Source: Enhygromyxa salina (GTDB taxonomy: Bacteria; Myxococcota_A; Polyangia; Nannocystales; Nannocystaceae). From it: a stretch of DNA of 64,000 nt. Under the pieces are notes generated by a model. That model saw nothing but the letters and a program-made list of their open reading frames with translations, did no database searches and was not told the DNA's origin. Shown in pieces: positions 24,066 to 31,504 of this stretch; the stretch's first letter is position 1; every line of letters starts with the position of its first letter. The position numbers were made by a program, and so were the translations under genes. The DNA lies in the NCBI RefSeq assembly GCF_000737335.2, contig NZ_JMCC02000003.1, forward strand, positions 1 to 64,000, given 5' to 3'.

Positions 24066-25276
24066 AGCTCGCTCAGCCTTGGGTATCCTGTGCGCCGCTT
24101 TTGACACGCCGTCCCGCATTCGCCCGACACCACTCGGGTCGCCGCAGCCTGTTCGCGCTCGTGTTCGCTGGCGTGTGGCTGCCGCTGACCGTGAGCGCGC
24201 CCGCGTCCGCGTCCGAGCCACTCCCAGCGAGCACCAAAGACGCCAGGGAAGCCGGGGAAGCCAGCGAAGCCAAGGCCACGTGGATCAAGCACCGGATCAT
24301 CCCCGGTGAGCGGCTTGGCGACATCGCCACCCGCTACAAGGTCAGCACCGACTCGCTGATCCGCTGGAACAAGCTCGACCCCAAGGATCCCAAGATCTTC
24401 GCCGGCCGCTCGCTCCGCGTGCTGACCAAGCACGCCCCGCCGCCGCAGCAAAAGCTCGAGTACATCGTCAAGTCGGGCGACACCTGGAACCGGATCGCCA
24501 AGGCCCACAACGTAGATCCCGACCTGCTGCGCCTGCGCTGGAACCCCAAGGTGCCCAAGGCGTTCAAGGCTGGGCAGAAGCTGGTGATCTGGGTCGAGCC
24601 GGCGGTCAAGCAACCCAAGCCAGCAGGCCCTGCGGGTGAGACCGCTGCCAACGACGCCGCGTTGGCTCCGCTGCCGCTGGTCAAGATCCGCACGGGCTCG
24701 ATCTCGGTTGGCACCCCCAGCAACGGCAAGCTCATCAACGCGCTGCAGCTGCCAGAGAACAAGCAGCTCTACACCCTGCGCCGGCCCGACGAGGCCTACG
24801 GCAGCAGCCACACCCTGGACAACCTGCAGCTCGCCATCGCCCGCTGGCGGCGCGACTCGGGCTTCACGGGCGCGCTCAAGATCGGGGCGATCAGCAAGCA
24901 AGGCGGCGGCAAGCTCAAGCCCCACTCCTCGCACCGCAGCGGTCGCGACGTCGACATTCGCCTGCCCGTGGTCGCCCGCGGCGGCTCGGCCGAGCAGATC
25001 AGCGACGTCGACTGGGACGCGCTGTGGGGCCTGGTCATGGCGCTCGTCGACACGGGCGAAGTCCAGACGATCTATCTGACCACGGATCGTCAAAAGCACC
25101 TGCTGGCCGCCGCCAAGCGGGCAGGCGCGGACCAAGCCACGATCGAGCACGTGCTGCAGTACCCCGAGAAGAGCGGACACAACAATGGGATCGTCCGCAA
25201 TCAGTCTGGGCACACTGCGCACATTCACGTGCGCTTCAACTGCGCCCCCAATGAAACTCGCTGCGAAGACAAGTGA
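24062..25276 (+). CDS. LysM-containing MepA/M74-type murein endopeptidase
   Basis: A secreted peptidoglycan hydrolase of 404 residues. After a signal sequence (about 28-50, SLFALVFAGVWLPLTVSAPA) there are two LysM domains that bind glycan (IKHRIIPGERLGDIATRYKV and EYIVKSGDTWNRIAKAHNV). The C-terminal catalytic domain (about 240-395) belongs to the penicillin-insensitive murein endopeptidase family, which cuts D-Ala-mDAP crosslinks. Zinc ligands lie in PHSSHRSGRDVDIRLP (H and D) and the final AHIHVRFNC (HxH). Four cysteines are absent except near the end (FNCAPNETRC). The TTG start overlaps the previous stop by 4 bp, which supports coupling. A downstream start is possible. Confidence 0.85.
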   Translation: MKLAQPWVSCAPLLTRRPAFARHHSGRRSLFALVFAGVWLPLTVSAPASASEPLPASTKDAREAGEASEAKATWIKHRIIPGERLGDIATRYKVSTDSLIRWNKLDPKDPKIFAGRSLRVLTKHAPPPQQKLEYIVKSGDTWNRIAKAHNVDPDLLRLRWNPKVPKAFKAGQKLVIWVEPAVKQPKPAGPAGETAANDAALAPLPLVKIRTGSISVGTPSNGKLINALQLPENKQLYTLRRPDEAYGSSHTLDNLQLAIARWRRDSGFTGALKIGAISKQGGGKLKPHSSHRSGRDVDIRLPVVARGGSAEQISDVDWDALWGLVMALVDTGEVQTIYLTTDRQKHLLAAAKRAGADQATIEHVLQYPEKSGHNNGIVRNQSGHTAHIHVRFNCAPNETRCEDK

Positions 25277-25281
25277 TTGTT

Positions 25282-25488
25282 ACCCCACAGCCGCCTTCGC
25301 ACTTCGCGGTCACTCGCTTCGCTCGCTCCCAACGGGCCGTTTGTTCGCAGGGGTATGTGTGGCCCCCTAGCAGGGGGCTCTCGTCTGACCACCTGCTGCT
25401 GTTGGGTGCCTCTCCATTTACGTGTTCAATTATGACCCCACGGGCGCCTTCGCGGTTTGCGGTCGCTGGCTTCGCGAGCGTGCTTTGA
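25282..25488. repeat. Dispersed ~150-bp repeat, copy B, followed by a degenerate third half copy
   Basis: Copy B (25282-25435) repeats the sequence at 11719-11871, including CCGCCTTCGCACTTCGCGGT and the hairpin GCCCCCTAGCAGGGGGC (25362-25378). Bases 25432-25488 begin a third, diverged copy of the left part (GCGCCTTCGCGGTTTGCGGT). This reads into the CapA-like gene, so the apparent N-terminal extension of that gene is repeat sequence. Confidence 0.75.
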
Positions 25489-26723
25489 GGACGGGCACGA
25501 GGGGCTTTGGGCTCGTGAGCTTGATGTTGGTTGGCTGTATCGAGCAACGGCCGCCCACGCATGTCGGCCGTGCCAACCCGGAAGCTCCGGCGTCTGGACC
25601 CGAACCGCACTTGGTGGTGGCGCCCGTCGAGGCCGAGCCGGTCCCACCCGCGCGCGCCGAGACTCTCGAGCTGACCTTTGTTGGCGATGTCGTGCTGGGT
25701 CGCTACCTCGTGCATCGGGGCGAGGAGTTCTTTGCCCAGATGCACCCGCCCGCGGACGACCCGTTCGCAAGGGTCGCTTCGCAGCTGGCCGCGGATGTGG
25801 TCGTGGGCAACCTCGAGAGCCCCGCGATGTTCGAGGTTCCACCGCTGTCGCCAAGCAGCAACAAGTGGCGGTTTGGGACCTCGGCCGCGCACATGGATCA
25901 GCTGCTGCGCGGGGGCTTCACGGTGATGTCGCTCGCCAACAATCACTACTTCGATCTGGGCGTCGAAGGTCAGCTCGAGGGGCCGCAGGTGCTGGCCGAT
26001 GCTGGGTTATTTGCGATCGGCAGCTCGCGCACCGAAGACCCGCTGCTGCGGGTCGAGACCCTCGAGGTTCAAGGCTGGCGGATCGGCTTCGTCGCGTTTG
26101 CGACCTTGCGCAACCATGTTGGCGTGCGCGATGGCCCGCAGCTGCCCTTCACTTCGCTTGGGCAGGTCCGCGAGCGGCTGCTGCCGATCATCGCCAGCGC
26201 GCGGGCCGATCATGATCTGCTGATCGTCGTCGTACACTGGGGCAGCGAGTACGCCAACGACGTCGGCAACTCGAACAAGATCGCGGCCCGGACCTTGCTC
26301 GACAACGGCGTGGACTTGGTGATTGGACACCACCCCCACGTGCTGCAAGCGATCGAGCGCCACTCGAGCGGGGACGACCACGACGGGCTCATCGCCTACT
26401 CGCTCGGCAACTTCTTGTTTCCTCGCAACGACCACCGACCGGGCATGACGGGGGTGCTGCGCGTGCGCTATCGGGACATGCCCGCCAGCGCGCGACCCTG
26501 CTTGGACGAGGCCCGGTTTCATCCGGCGTATATCGTTCGGCAGCCCGGCTGGCACCCCGAGCCCGCCCAAGGCCAGCGCGGTCGGCAGGTCCGTCAGCGG
26601 CTCGAGCAGCTGTCGGCGTCGCACGGCACCAAGCTCGTGCGCGCTGACCCGAACGGCGAGGCTGCCAGCGAGGATCTAGTCGTCGCGGGCTTGCGCGGGT
26701 GTCACAGCGCGACGCCCTTGTAG
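25485..26723 (+). CDS. CapA-family lipoprotein (poly-gamma-glutamate/capsule type metallophosphatase fold)
   Basis: About 412 residues from TTG at 25485. The lipobox is LMLVGC (Cys about 18), so it is probably an anchored surface or periplasmic protein. The calcineurin-like CapA fold shows its motifs in order: LTFVGDVVLGRYL, VGNLESP, SLANNHYFDLG, VVVHWGSEYAND, LVIGHHPHVLQAIE and IAYSLGNFLFPRND. CapA proteins act in poly-gamma-glutamate or capsule export, but no capB/C ligase genes are nearby, so a general phosphoesterase-like role is equally possible. The upstream ATG at about 25422 would include a repeat-derived extension and is rejected. The gene is preceded by copy B of the 150-bp repeat. 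Confidence 0.75.
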   Translation: MRTGTRGFGLVSLMLVGCIEQRPPTHVGRANPEAPASGPEPHLVVAPVEAEPVPPARAETLELTFVGDVVLGRYLVHRGEEFFAQMHPPADDPFARVASQLAADVVVGNLESPAMFEVPPLSPSSNKWRFGTSAAHMDQLLRGGFTVMSLANNHYFDLGVEGQLEGPQVLADAGLFAIGSSRTEDPLLRVETLEVQGWRIGFVAFATLRNHVGVRDGPQLPFTSLGQVRERLLPIIASARADHDLLIVVVHWGSEYANDVGNSNKIAARTLLDNGVDLVIGHHPHVLQAIERHSSGDDHDGLIAYSLGNFLFPRNDHRPGMTGVLRVRYRDMPASARPCLDEARFHPAYIVRQPGWHPEPAQGQRGRQVRQRLEQLSASHGTKLVRADPNGEAASEDLVVAGLRGCHSATPL

Positions 26724-26789
26724 CCCAGCTTCATCAGGATCCGCGCCGTCCACATCAGCGCGACCGCGATCCTGCGCTCGCTACTGCCC

Positions 26790-28151
26790 TCAGACCACGG
26801 CCGCGGCCGGCCCGAGCCCAAGCAATTGCTCTGCGCACGGACCAATGAGCTGCGCTTGGGCGACGCGGCGCCACTGCGCGCGCTGGGAGGGCGACGGACA
26901 ACCGAGCGCGAGCAGATCGCGTACGCGATCACTATCCTCGGACGTGACGGACTCCCCGCGATCTGGCGCCAGATCGGCCTGCGCGAAGGCGACCTCGACG
27001 ATCGGCCGGAGCTCCGGGTGGGCCGCGAGCGCCCACGCCACAAACCGCCAGGCCAGCGCGGCATGACGCGCCTCATCGCTGGCGATCTCGCGCAGGACCT
27101 CGACCACCTGCTCGTCGCTGGCGTGCGCGGCCAGGCACGCCGCCTCGTGCGCCGCCAAGGTCTCGCCGATGCAGCCCTCGACCACCGCGGCCCGCAGCGC
27201 GGCGGGCAAGTCTTCGCTCGCCGCACCGCTGACCGAGAGCCCACCAAGCGCGAGCGGCCGCCCAGCAAAGCGCGACGCCAGCTGCAGCGCGTGACGAGCG
27301 TGGCGGGCCTCGTCGCCGGCTGCCGCGATCGCTTCGGCGACCAATCGCGCGGGCGCAGCATGACGCTGCAACAACCCGACAAACCGCGCAAACGCGGCGA
27401 CGGACGCATGCTCCCCGCGGGCCATCTCGAGCCAGTGCGCAGCCACCCGCGAGTCTGGCCCGGCGCCTTCGAGCTGCGCGAGCCTGGCCTGACCTGCGAC
27501 CACGAAGGGACGACCGATCGGCGGCAGCGGCTCGCTCGTGAACACGAAGCAGCAGGCCCCAGGCTGCTCGAACACACCGCACGACTCGAGCGGCTCCCCC
27601 CAAAAACAGACCTCCATGCCCTCACACCAGCTCTCGGTGCAGATGTCGTCGCAGGTGGTGCCATCGCCGAGCTCGACGCAGAGCTCGACGTACTCGACGT
27701 AGAGGTTGGGATCGAAGGGTCCAAACTCGCAGCTTGGAAACTCCTCGGCGACCTGCTCGGGACCGAGCCACCGCTGCGTGCACTCGGGCTGCGGTGGTAG
27801 ATCGAGCTTGACGCCGCCGTCGTCGGTGACGTCGCTCGAGCCCTCGTCCGTACTGCCGGTCTCGGCCGCGCCGTCGGTGGACTCGCCGGACTCGTTGGTG
27901 TCGAGCGTGTCAGCGGTGTCGAGCGTGTCAGCGGTGTCGAGCGTGTCGGCGGTGTCGAGCGTATCGGCGTCGCTGCTGCTGGGATTGGTGGTCACCCCGC
28001 CGTCGTCGCCATCGTTGGGCGTGCTGCCCGAGCAGCCCAGCGGCACCAGTAGCGGAGACACCAGGCCAAGCTGCTTGATGATGCTCCAGCGTAGCCGCCG
28101 GGCCGCTACCAACGCCCGCGCATCCACCTGGTCGTGATCCAAATCAGCCAT
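26790..28151 (-). CDS. Lipoprotein with ferritin-like di-iron domain (paralogue 1)
   Basis: A 453-residue predicted lipoprotein. The lipobox is LVPLGC (Cys about 40). A Thr/Ser/Asp linker with four or five copies of TADTLD follows, and then a Cys-rich segment of about 12 cysteines (CDDICTESWCEGMEVCFWG). The C-terminal 200 residues form a ferritin-like four-helix bundle. The di-iron ligand pattern is E-x6-A in ARGEHASVAAFARF, E/DEARHARHAL, then IGETLAAHEAA and SDEARHAALAWRF, which is two ExxH-type pairs (DEARH). Oxidoreductase or metal-storage activity is possible, and the substrate is unknown. The domain order is shared with the gene at 46832-48205. It converges with the CapA gene. Confidence 0.75.
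   Translation of the reverse strand: MADLDHDQVDARALVAARRLRWSIIKQLGLVSPLLVPLGCSGSTPNDGDDGGVTTNPSSSDADTLDTADTLDTADTLDTADTLDTNESGESTDGAAETGSTDEGSSDVTDDGGVKLDLPPQPECTQRWLGPEQVAEEFPSCEFGPFDPNLYVEYVELCVELGDGTTCDDICTESWCEGMEVCFWGEPLESCGVFEQPGACCFVFTSEPLPPIGRPFVVAGQARLAQLEGAGPDSRVAAHWLEMARGEHASVAAFARFVGLLQRHAAPARLVAEAIAAAGDEARHARHALQLASRFAGRPLALGGLSVSGAASEDLPAALRAAVVEGCIGETLAAHEAACLAAHASDEQVVEVLREIASDEARHAALAWRFVAWALAAHPELRPIVEVAFAQADLAPDRGESVTSEDSDRVRDLLALGCPSPSQRAQWRRVAQAQLIGPCAEQLLGLGPAAAVV
27898..27969. repeat. 18-bp in-frame tandem repeat
   Basis: About four units of GTGTCGAGCGTGTCAGCG encode the TADTLD linker of the ferritin-like lipoprotein. The last units diverge by single bases. Copy-number variation would keep the frame. 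Confidence 0.85.
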
Positions 28152-28225
28152 GCCAATAGTCTATCAGTCGGCGCCCGAGCACGGGATCAATTCTGTTCGC
28201 CCTGCCATTGGGTTATGGTCCCGCC

Positions 28226-29236
28226 GTGTCGACCGAAGCCCTGGTCTGCCCTTCATGCCGTGCGCCCGGAGCCTCGGGCCCAAACGCCAACGACGAGTAC
28301 TTCTGCCGCTACTGCGAGACCCAGTTCCGCCGTACGCCGACACCCGCGGCGGGCCCAGCCGTCGTCAACGTCAACGTCAACGGGCCGACCCAGCAAAAGC
28401 CCGCCACCGCGCTCGTGCTTGGACTGGTCACGGTGCTCCTCGGGGTTGGCCTCGCTGGGGGGGTGTTTCTCATGGGCTGGAGGGCCAAGCCGTCCGCGTC
28501 CAACTCTGCGTCCGCGTCCGCGTCCGCGCCAGGCGCCAGGTCCAAGCCGGTGGCGGTGGCCGTACCGGCGAGCAGCGAGGACCCGGCCGAGGTCGCCCCC
28601 CGCAGCTCGGTCGTCGCGCCCGCGCCGGTCGCCGCCACGCCCGAGCCCGAGATCCTCGCTACCGCTAGCTTCGATTTTCACCGGATCCAGACCGGCTACC
28701 AGACCTCGTTCTACGCGCTGGGCGTGGTCACCAACACCTCGCCCTTTCCAATCGACAAGCCCAAGGTCATCGCGGTCCTGCTCGACGAAGCGGGCACCGA
28801 GCTCACCACCGACTTTGGCTACGCCGAGCGCGACGTGCTTGGGCCAGACGAGAGCTCGCCCATCAAGATCTTGGTGCAAGATCCACCCGCCCACGCCTCG
28901 GTCCGCTACGAGGTCGTGCCGCGCAAGGCCAGCTACATCCCCAAGCTCGTCGAGGGCCTGCGCGTCGAGCCCGGCACGCCGCGGCCGGCCAAGTACGGCG
29001 ACAATCGCTGGGAGCTCGAGGGCAAGGTGTTCAACGAGGGTACGCTCGGCGCCAAGTTCGTCGAGATCGAGATCCAGGCGCTCGACAAGGACGGCAAGTT
29101 GGTTGGTGTGGGCAGCACCTTCGCCGACGGCGAAGTGCTCACACCGGGCGGCTCGGCCCGCTACTCGAACAACTTCGCAACCGCAGAGGCGGTCGATCAC
29201 TTCGAGTTCTCTGTCACCGGGAAAATCGCAGACTGA
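28226..29236 (+). CDS. Zinc-ribbon membrane protein with FxLYD-type extracytoplasmic domain
   Basis: About 336 residues. The N-terminal zinc ribbon (LVCPSCRAPG, FCRYCETQF) sits in the cytoplasm. One membrane helix (about 60-85, ALVLGLVTVLLGVGLAGGVF), a low-complexity Ser/Ala/Pro linker and two immunoglobulin-like beta domains follow. These resemble FxLYD/DUF3426 proteins (YALGVVTNTSPFPIDKPKVI, WELEGKVFNEGTLGAKFVEI). Such proteins are common in myxobacteria, and their function is not known. The GTG at 28226 followed by STEALVCPSC is taken as start; a TTG at 28208 is an alternative. It is transcribed divergently from the ferritin-like lipoprotein, with a 75-bp gap. Confidence 0.65.
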   Translation: MSTEALVCPSCRAPGASGPNANDEYFCRYCETQFRRTPTPAAGPAVVNVNVNGPTQQKPATALVLGLVTVLLGVGLAGGVFLMGWRAKPSASNSASASASAPGARSKPVAVAVPASSEDPAEVAPRSSVVAPAPVAATPEPEILATASFDFHRIQTGYQTSFYALGVVTNTSPFPIDKPKVIAVLLDEAGTELTTDFGYAERDVLGPDESSPIKILVQDPPAHASVRYEVVPRKASYIPKLVEGLRVEPGTPRPAKYGDNRWELEGKVFNEGTLGAKFVEIEIQALDKDGKLVGVGSTFADGEVLTPGGSARYSNNFATAEAVDHFEFSVTGKIAD

Positions 29237-29277
29237 GCTCTCGCGCGGGCCACCGTGAGTCAGTCCACGTGCGCCAT

Positions 29278-29312
29278 CCGCAAGCGGGAAACCCTCGCCG
29301 GTACTGAGCACA
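29278..29312. repeat. Diverged copy of the dispersed palindromic repeat
   Basis: TCCGCAAGCGGGAAACCCTCGCCGGTACTGAGCACA aligns with the copy at 8451-8490, base for base over most of its length (TCCGCAAGCGGG, CCCTCGCC, CTGA, ACA). The hairpin pairing is weaker here. It lies 40 bp after a gene end. Confidence 0.55.
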
Positions 29313-29350
29313 AATTCCAATGTGCGCAATCACAATCCCCTCGCAAACAT

Positions 29351-29379
29351 AGCAGAACGGCACGCAGAGCCGTTTTGCT
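29351..29379. terminator. Hairpin between two plus-strand genes
   Basis: AGCAGAACGGC, a 7-base loop, then GCCGTTTTGCT, 10 of 11 bases paired, in an AT-rich gap. It could terminate the zinc-ribbon gene upstream or act as an attenuator for the acetyltransferase gene. There is no long T-tract. Confidence 0.5.
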
Positions 29380-29421
29380 CGCATTGGCGCATTGGCTATA
29401 TCGTGTTATCCGTAGGGACGG

Positions 29422-30393
29422 ATGATGATTGAGAATTTCTTAGCAGCGAACCCAACCTTCGCTCCTTCGGCTGCGCCCGCGATCCATGGCGGGCCCGGTG
29501 AGCAAGTCGAGCAAGATGATCCCCACGAGCTGATCCTGAAGGTCGCTGGCGCGTCCTCGGTCCACGCGCGCGACGACGTCTACTCCGATCGGATCCGCTG
29601 CGATCACCCTGGCAGTCCGCGCGGCGCCTCGCTTGGTCGGTCACTGCTCGCCGCCGCCGAGCAGCTCGATCGCGGCCGCGTCGTCGCGTTTGTGCGGCCC
29701 CAGGTCGAAGACGGCCTCAAGCAGGTCGGGTTCGAGCGTGAAGGCCTGATCCCGGGCTTCTACGCGGGCGAGGTCGCCTGCGCCGTCATGGGTGCGTACC
29801 CCGACGCCAACCGCGGCGATCTGGCCCACCCGCGCGAAGTCGCGGAGGTCAAGGCGCTGCTCGCCGCGCACGAAGCCAAGGTCACGGCTGCGGCGGAGCC
29901 ACCAGCGCCCGCGCGACCGCGCATCGAGACCCACCGCGCGACCGTCGAAGACGCGCCCGCGATCGCGGCCTTGCTCGACGAGACCTTCTCTGCCTACCCC
30001 ACGCCCTCGGGTGACCCCGAGTACGTCGCCGCCGCGATCGCCGACGGCACGCCGTTTCGCCTGGTCGAGGACGACGGCCGCGTCGTCGCCTGCGCGAGCG
30101 CAGATCTAATCCTCGACGCGCGCACGGCCGAGCTCACCGACTGCGCGACCCGACCCAGCCACCGCGGTCGCGGGCTCATGCAGAACGTGCTGCTGGATCT
30201 CATGGACGACCTGCGCGCGCTCGAGTACCCAACCGCGTTCACGCTCGCGCGGGCCCGGATTCCAGGGGTCAACTTGGCGTTCGCGCGGCTGGGGTTCTCG
30301 TTCAACGGGACCATGCGCCAGTCGTGTCGGATCGGCTCCGGCATCGAAGACATGAACATCATGTCGCGGCGCCTGGACACCCACCCGGGCTAG
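29422..30393 (+). CDS. ablB: Putative beta-lysine (or polyamine-like) N-acetyltransferase, AblB family
   Basis: A 323-residue GNAT-type acetyltransferase. The diagnostic string ELTDCATRPSHRGRGLMQNVL (acetyl-CoA loop RGRGLM preceded by the TDCA signature) is that of AblB, which acetylates beta-lysine made by lysine 2,3-aminomutase to the osmolyte N-epsilon-acetyl-beta-lysine. The C-terminus (NLAFARLGFSFNGTMRQSCRI, EDMNIMSRRL) also matches. A start at ATG-ATG with AGGGA seven bases upstream is clear. No ablA gene lies next to it. The gene is instead followed after 8 bp by a histone-deacetylase-type amidohydrolase. The substrate may therefore be another amine, and the AblB name is tentative. Confidence 0.75.
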   Translation: MMIENFLAANPTFAPSAAPAIHGGPGEQVEQDDPHELILKVAGASSVHARDDVYSDRIRCDHPGSPRGASLGRSLLAAAEQLDRGRVVAFVRPQVEDGLKQVGFEREGLIPGFYAGEVACAVMGAYPDANRGDLAHPREVAEVKALLAAHEAKVTAAAEPPAPARPRIETHRATVEDAPAIAALLDETFSAYPTPSGDPEYVAAAIADGTPFRLVEDDGRVVACASADLILDARTAELTDCATRPSHRGRGLMQNVLLDLMDDLRALEYPTAFTLARARIPGVNLAFARLGFSFNGTMRQSCRIGSGIEDMNIMSRRLDTHPG

Positions 30394-30401
30394 GGGTCGC
30401 C

Positions 30402-31448
30402 GTGAGCACACGCGAGCGCACCCCTGTGTTCTTCAACCCACTGCAGCTCGAGTTCAAGCCGCGCTACGAGTGGGCGTTTGGCGAGAAGATCGCCCACCCC
30501 GAGACCACCGCCCGCGCGGAGTCAATCTTGACCGCCGTTGGCAACGCCCGCGAGGACTTCGAGGTTCGCGAGCCCAAGCCGATCCCCGCCAGCGCCCTGC
30601 GTGGCTTGCATAGCCTGCAGCTGCTCAACCTCTACGCGACCGCCGAGCAGATCCCCGAAGACACGGACTTCTACCCAACCGTGTTTCCCAAGCTCAAGCG
30701 CGGCGAGGGCGACCCCAACAACATCCGCCAAGCCGGCGCGTTTTGCTTTGACTCGGGCACGCCGCTCAACGCCAAGACCCTCAGCGCCGCGACCTGGAGC
30801 GCCGCGTGTGCCCGCTCGGCCGCCGACACCCTGCGCAAGGGGGCCAAGCTTGCCTACGCGCTCTCGCGGCCCCCTGGCCACCACGCCCAGCGCGATCTGT
30901 TTGGTGGCTACTGCTACTTCAACAACTCTGGGGTCGCGGCCAAGGTCTTGCGTCGGGCCGGCCGGGTCGTTGTCTTGGACATCGACTTCCACCACGGCAA
31001 CGGCACCCAGAGCCTGTTCTTGCGCGATGAGAAGGTGTTGACGATCTCCCTGCACGGGGACCCGCGCGAGTACTTTCCGTTCTTTTGTGGGTTCGCGTCC
31101 GAGGTCGGCGAGGCCCGCGGGCGCGGGTACAACATGAACCTCGTGCTCGAGCCCAAGATCGACGGGGCCCACTACATCAAGGCGCTCGAGGCCCACGCGA
31201 TACCGGCGATCGAGGCGTTCGAGCCCGACTATCTGGTGCTCGCGGCGGGGCTGGATGCCTATGAGCGCGATCCAATCGGTGACTTCAAATTGACCACCGA
31301 AGATTTTTTTGCGCTGGGCGAGCGGATCGGGTGTATGGGGATTCCGGTCGCGGCGATCCAAGAGGGTGGCTATTACACCGAGCACCTGGGCCGCAACGCC
31401 GTGGCGCTGCTGCGGGGGCTCAGGGCGGGGCTGGGGCTGGCGGAGTAG
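30402..31448 (+). CDS. Histone-deacetylase family amidohydrolase, acetylpolyamine amidohydrolase-like
   Basis: A 348-residue zinc amidohydrolase of the HDAC superfamily. The catalytic His pair is in SRPPGHHAQRDLFGGYCYFN. The zinc ligands are in VLDIDFHHGNGT (Asp, His) and LAAGLDAYERDP (Asp), and the transition-state Tyr is in QEGGYYTEHLG. The chain length and the YCYFNNSGVAAK string fit bacterial acetylpolyamine amidohydrolases rather than larger histone deacetylases. It removes acetyl groups from acetylated amines. It lies 8 bp behind the AblB-like acetyltransferase, making an adjacent writer/eraser pair for amine acetylation. The GTG at 30402 (VSTRERTPVFFN) is the best start; a longer upstream reading overlaps the acetyltransferase. 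Confidence 0.85.
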   Translation: MSTRERTPVFFNPLQLEFKPRYEWAFGEKIAHPETTARAESILTAVGNAREDFEVREPKPIPASALRGLHSLQLLNLYATAEQIPEDTDFYPTVFPKLKRGEGDPNNIRQAGAFCFDSGTPLNAKTLSAATWSAACARSAADTLRKGAKLAYALSRPPGHHAQRDLFGGYCYFNNSGVAAKVLRRAGRVVVLDIDFHHGNGTQSLFLRDEKVLTISLHGDPREYFPFFCGFASEVGEARGRGYNMNLVLEPKIDGAHYIKALEAHAIPAIEAFEPDYLVLAAGLDAYERDPIGDFKLTTEDFFALGERIGCMGIPVAAIQEGGYYTEHLGRNAVALLRGLRAGLGLAE

Positions 31449-31461
31449 TGTGAACGCATGC

Positions 31462-31486
31462 AGGGTCCGGCGAGCTGCCGGACCCT
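31462..31486. terminator. Bidirectional hairpin terminator between convergent genes
   Basis: AGGGTCCGGC, loop GAGCT, GCCGGACCCT: perfect 10-bp stem 14 bases after the deacetylase stop and 19 bases before the end of the convergent lipoprotein gene. There is no T-tract, as is usual in such GC-rich genomes. Confidence 0.7.
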
Positions 31487-31504
31487 CACCCGCTACTGTA
31501 CGCC

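Noticed and set aside
24062..25228. An open minus-strand frame over the murein endopeptidase
   Set aside because: The plus-strand frame carries the LysM and catalytic motifs and the other has none.
26702..26789. A short minus-strand tail (MWTARILMKLGYKGVAL) beyond the end of the ferritin-like lipoprotein
   Set aside because: It may be a gene remnant, but it is only about 25 residues and is reached only in a shadow frame of the lipoprotein gene. It was too weak to list.
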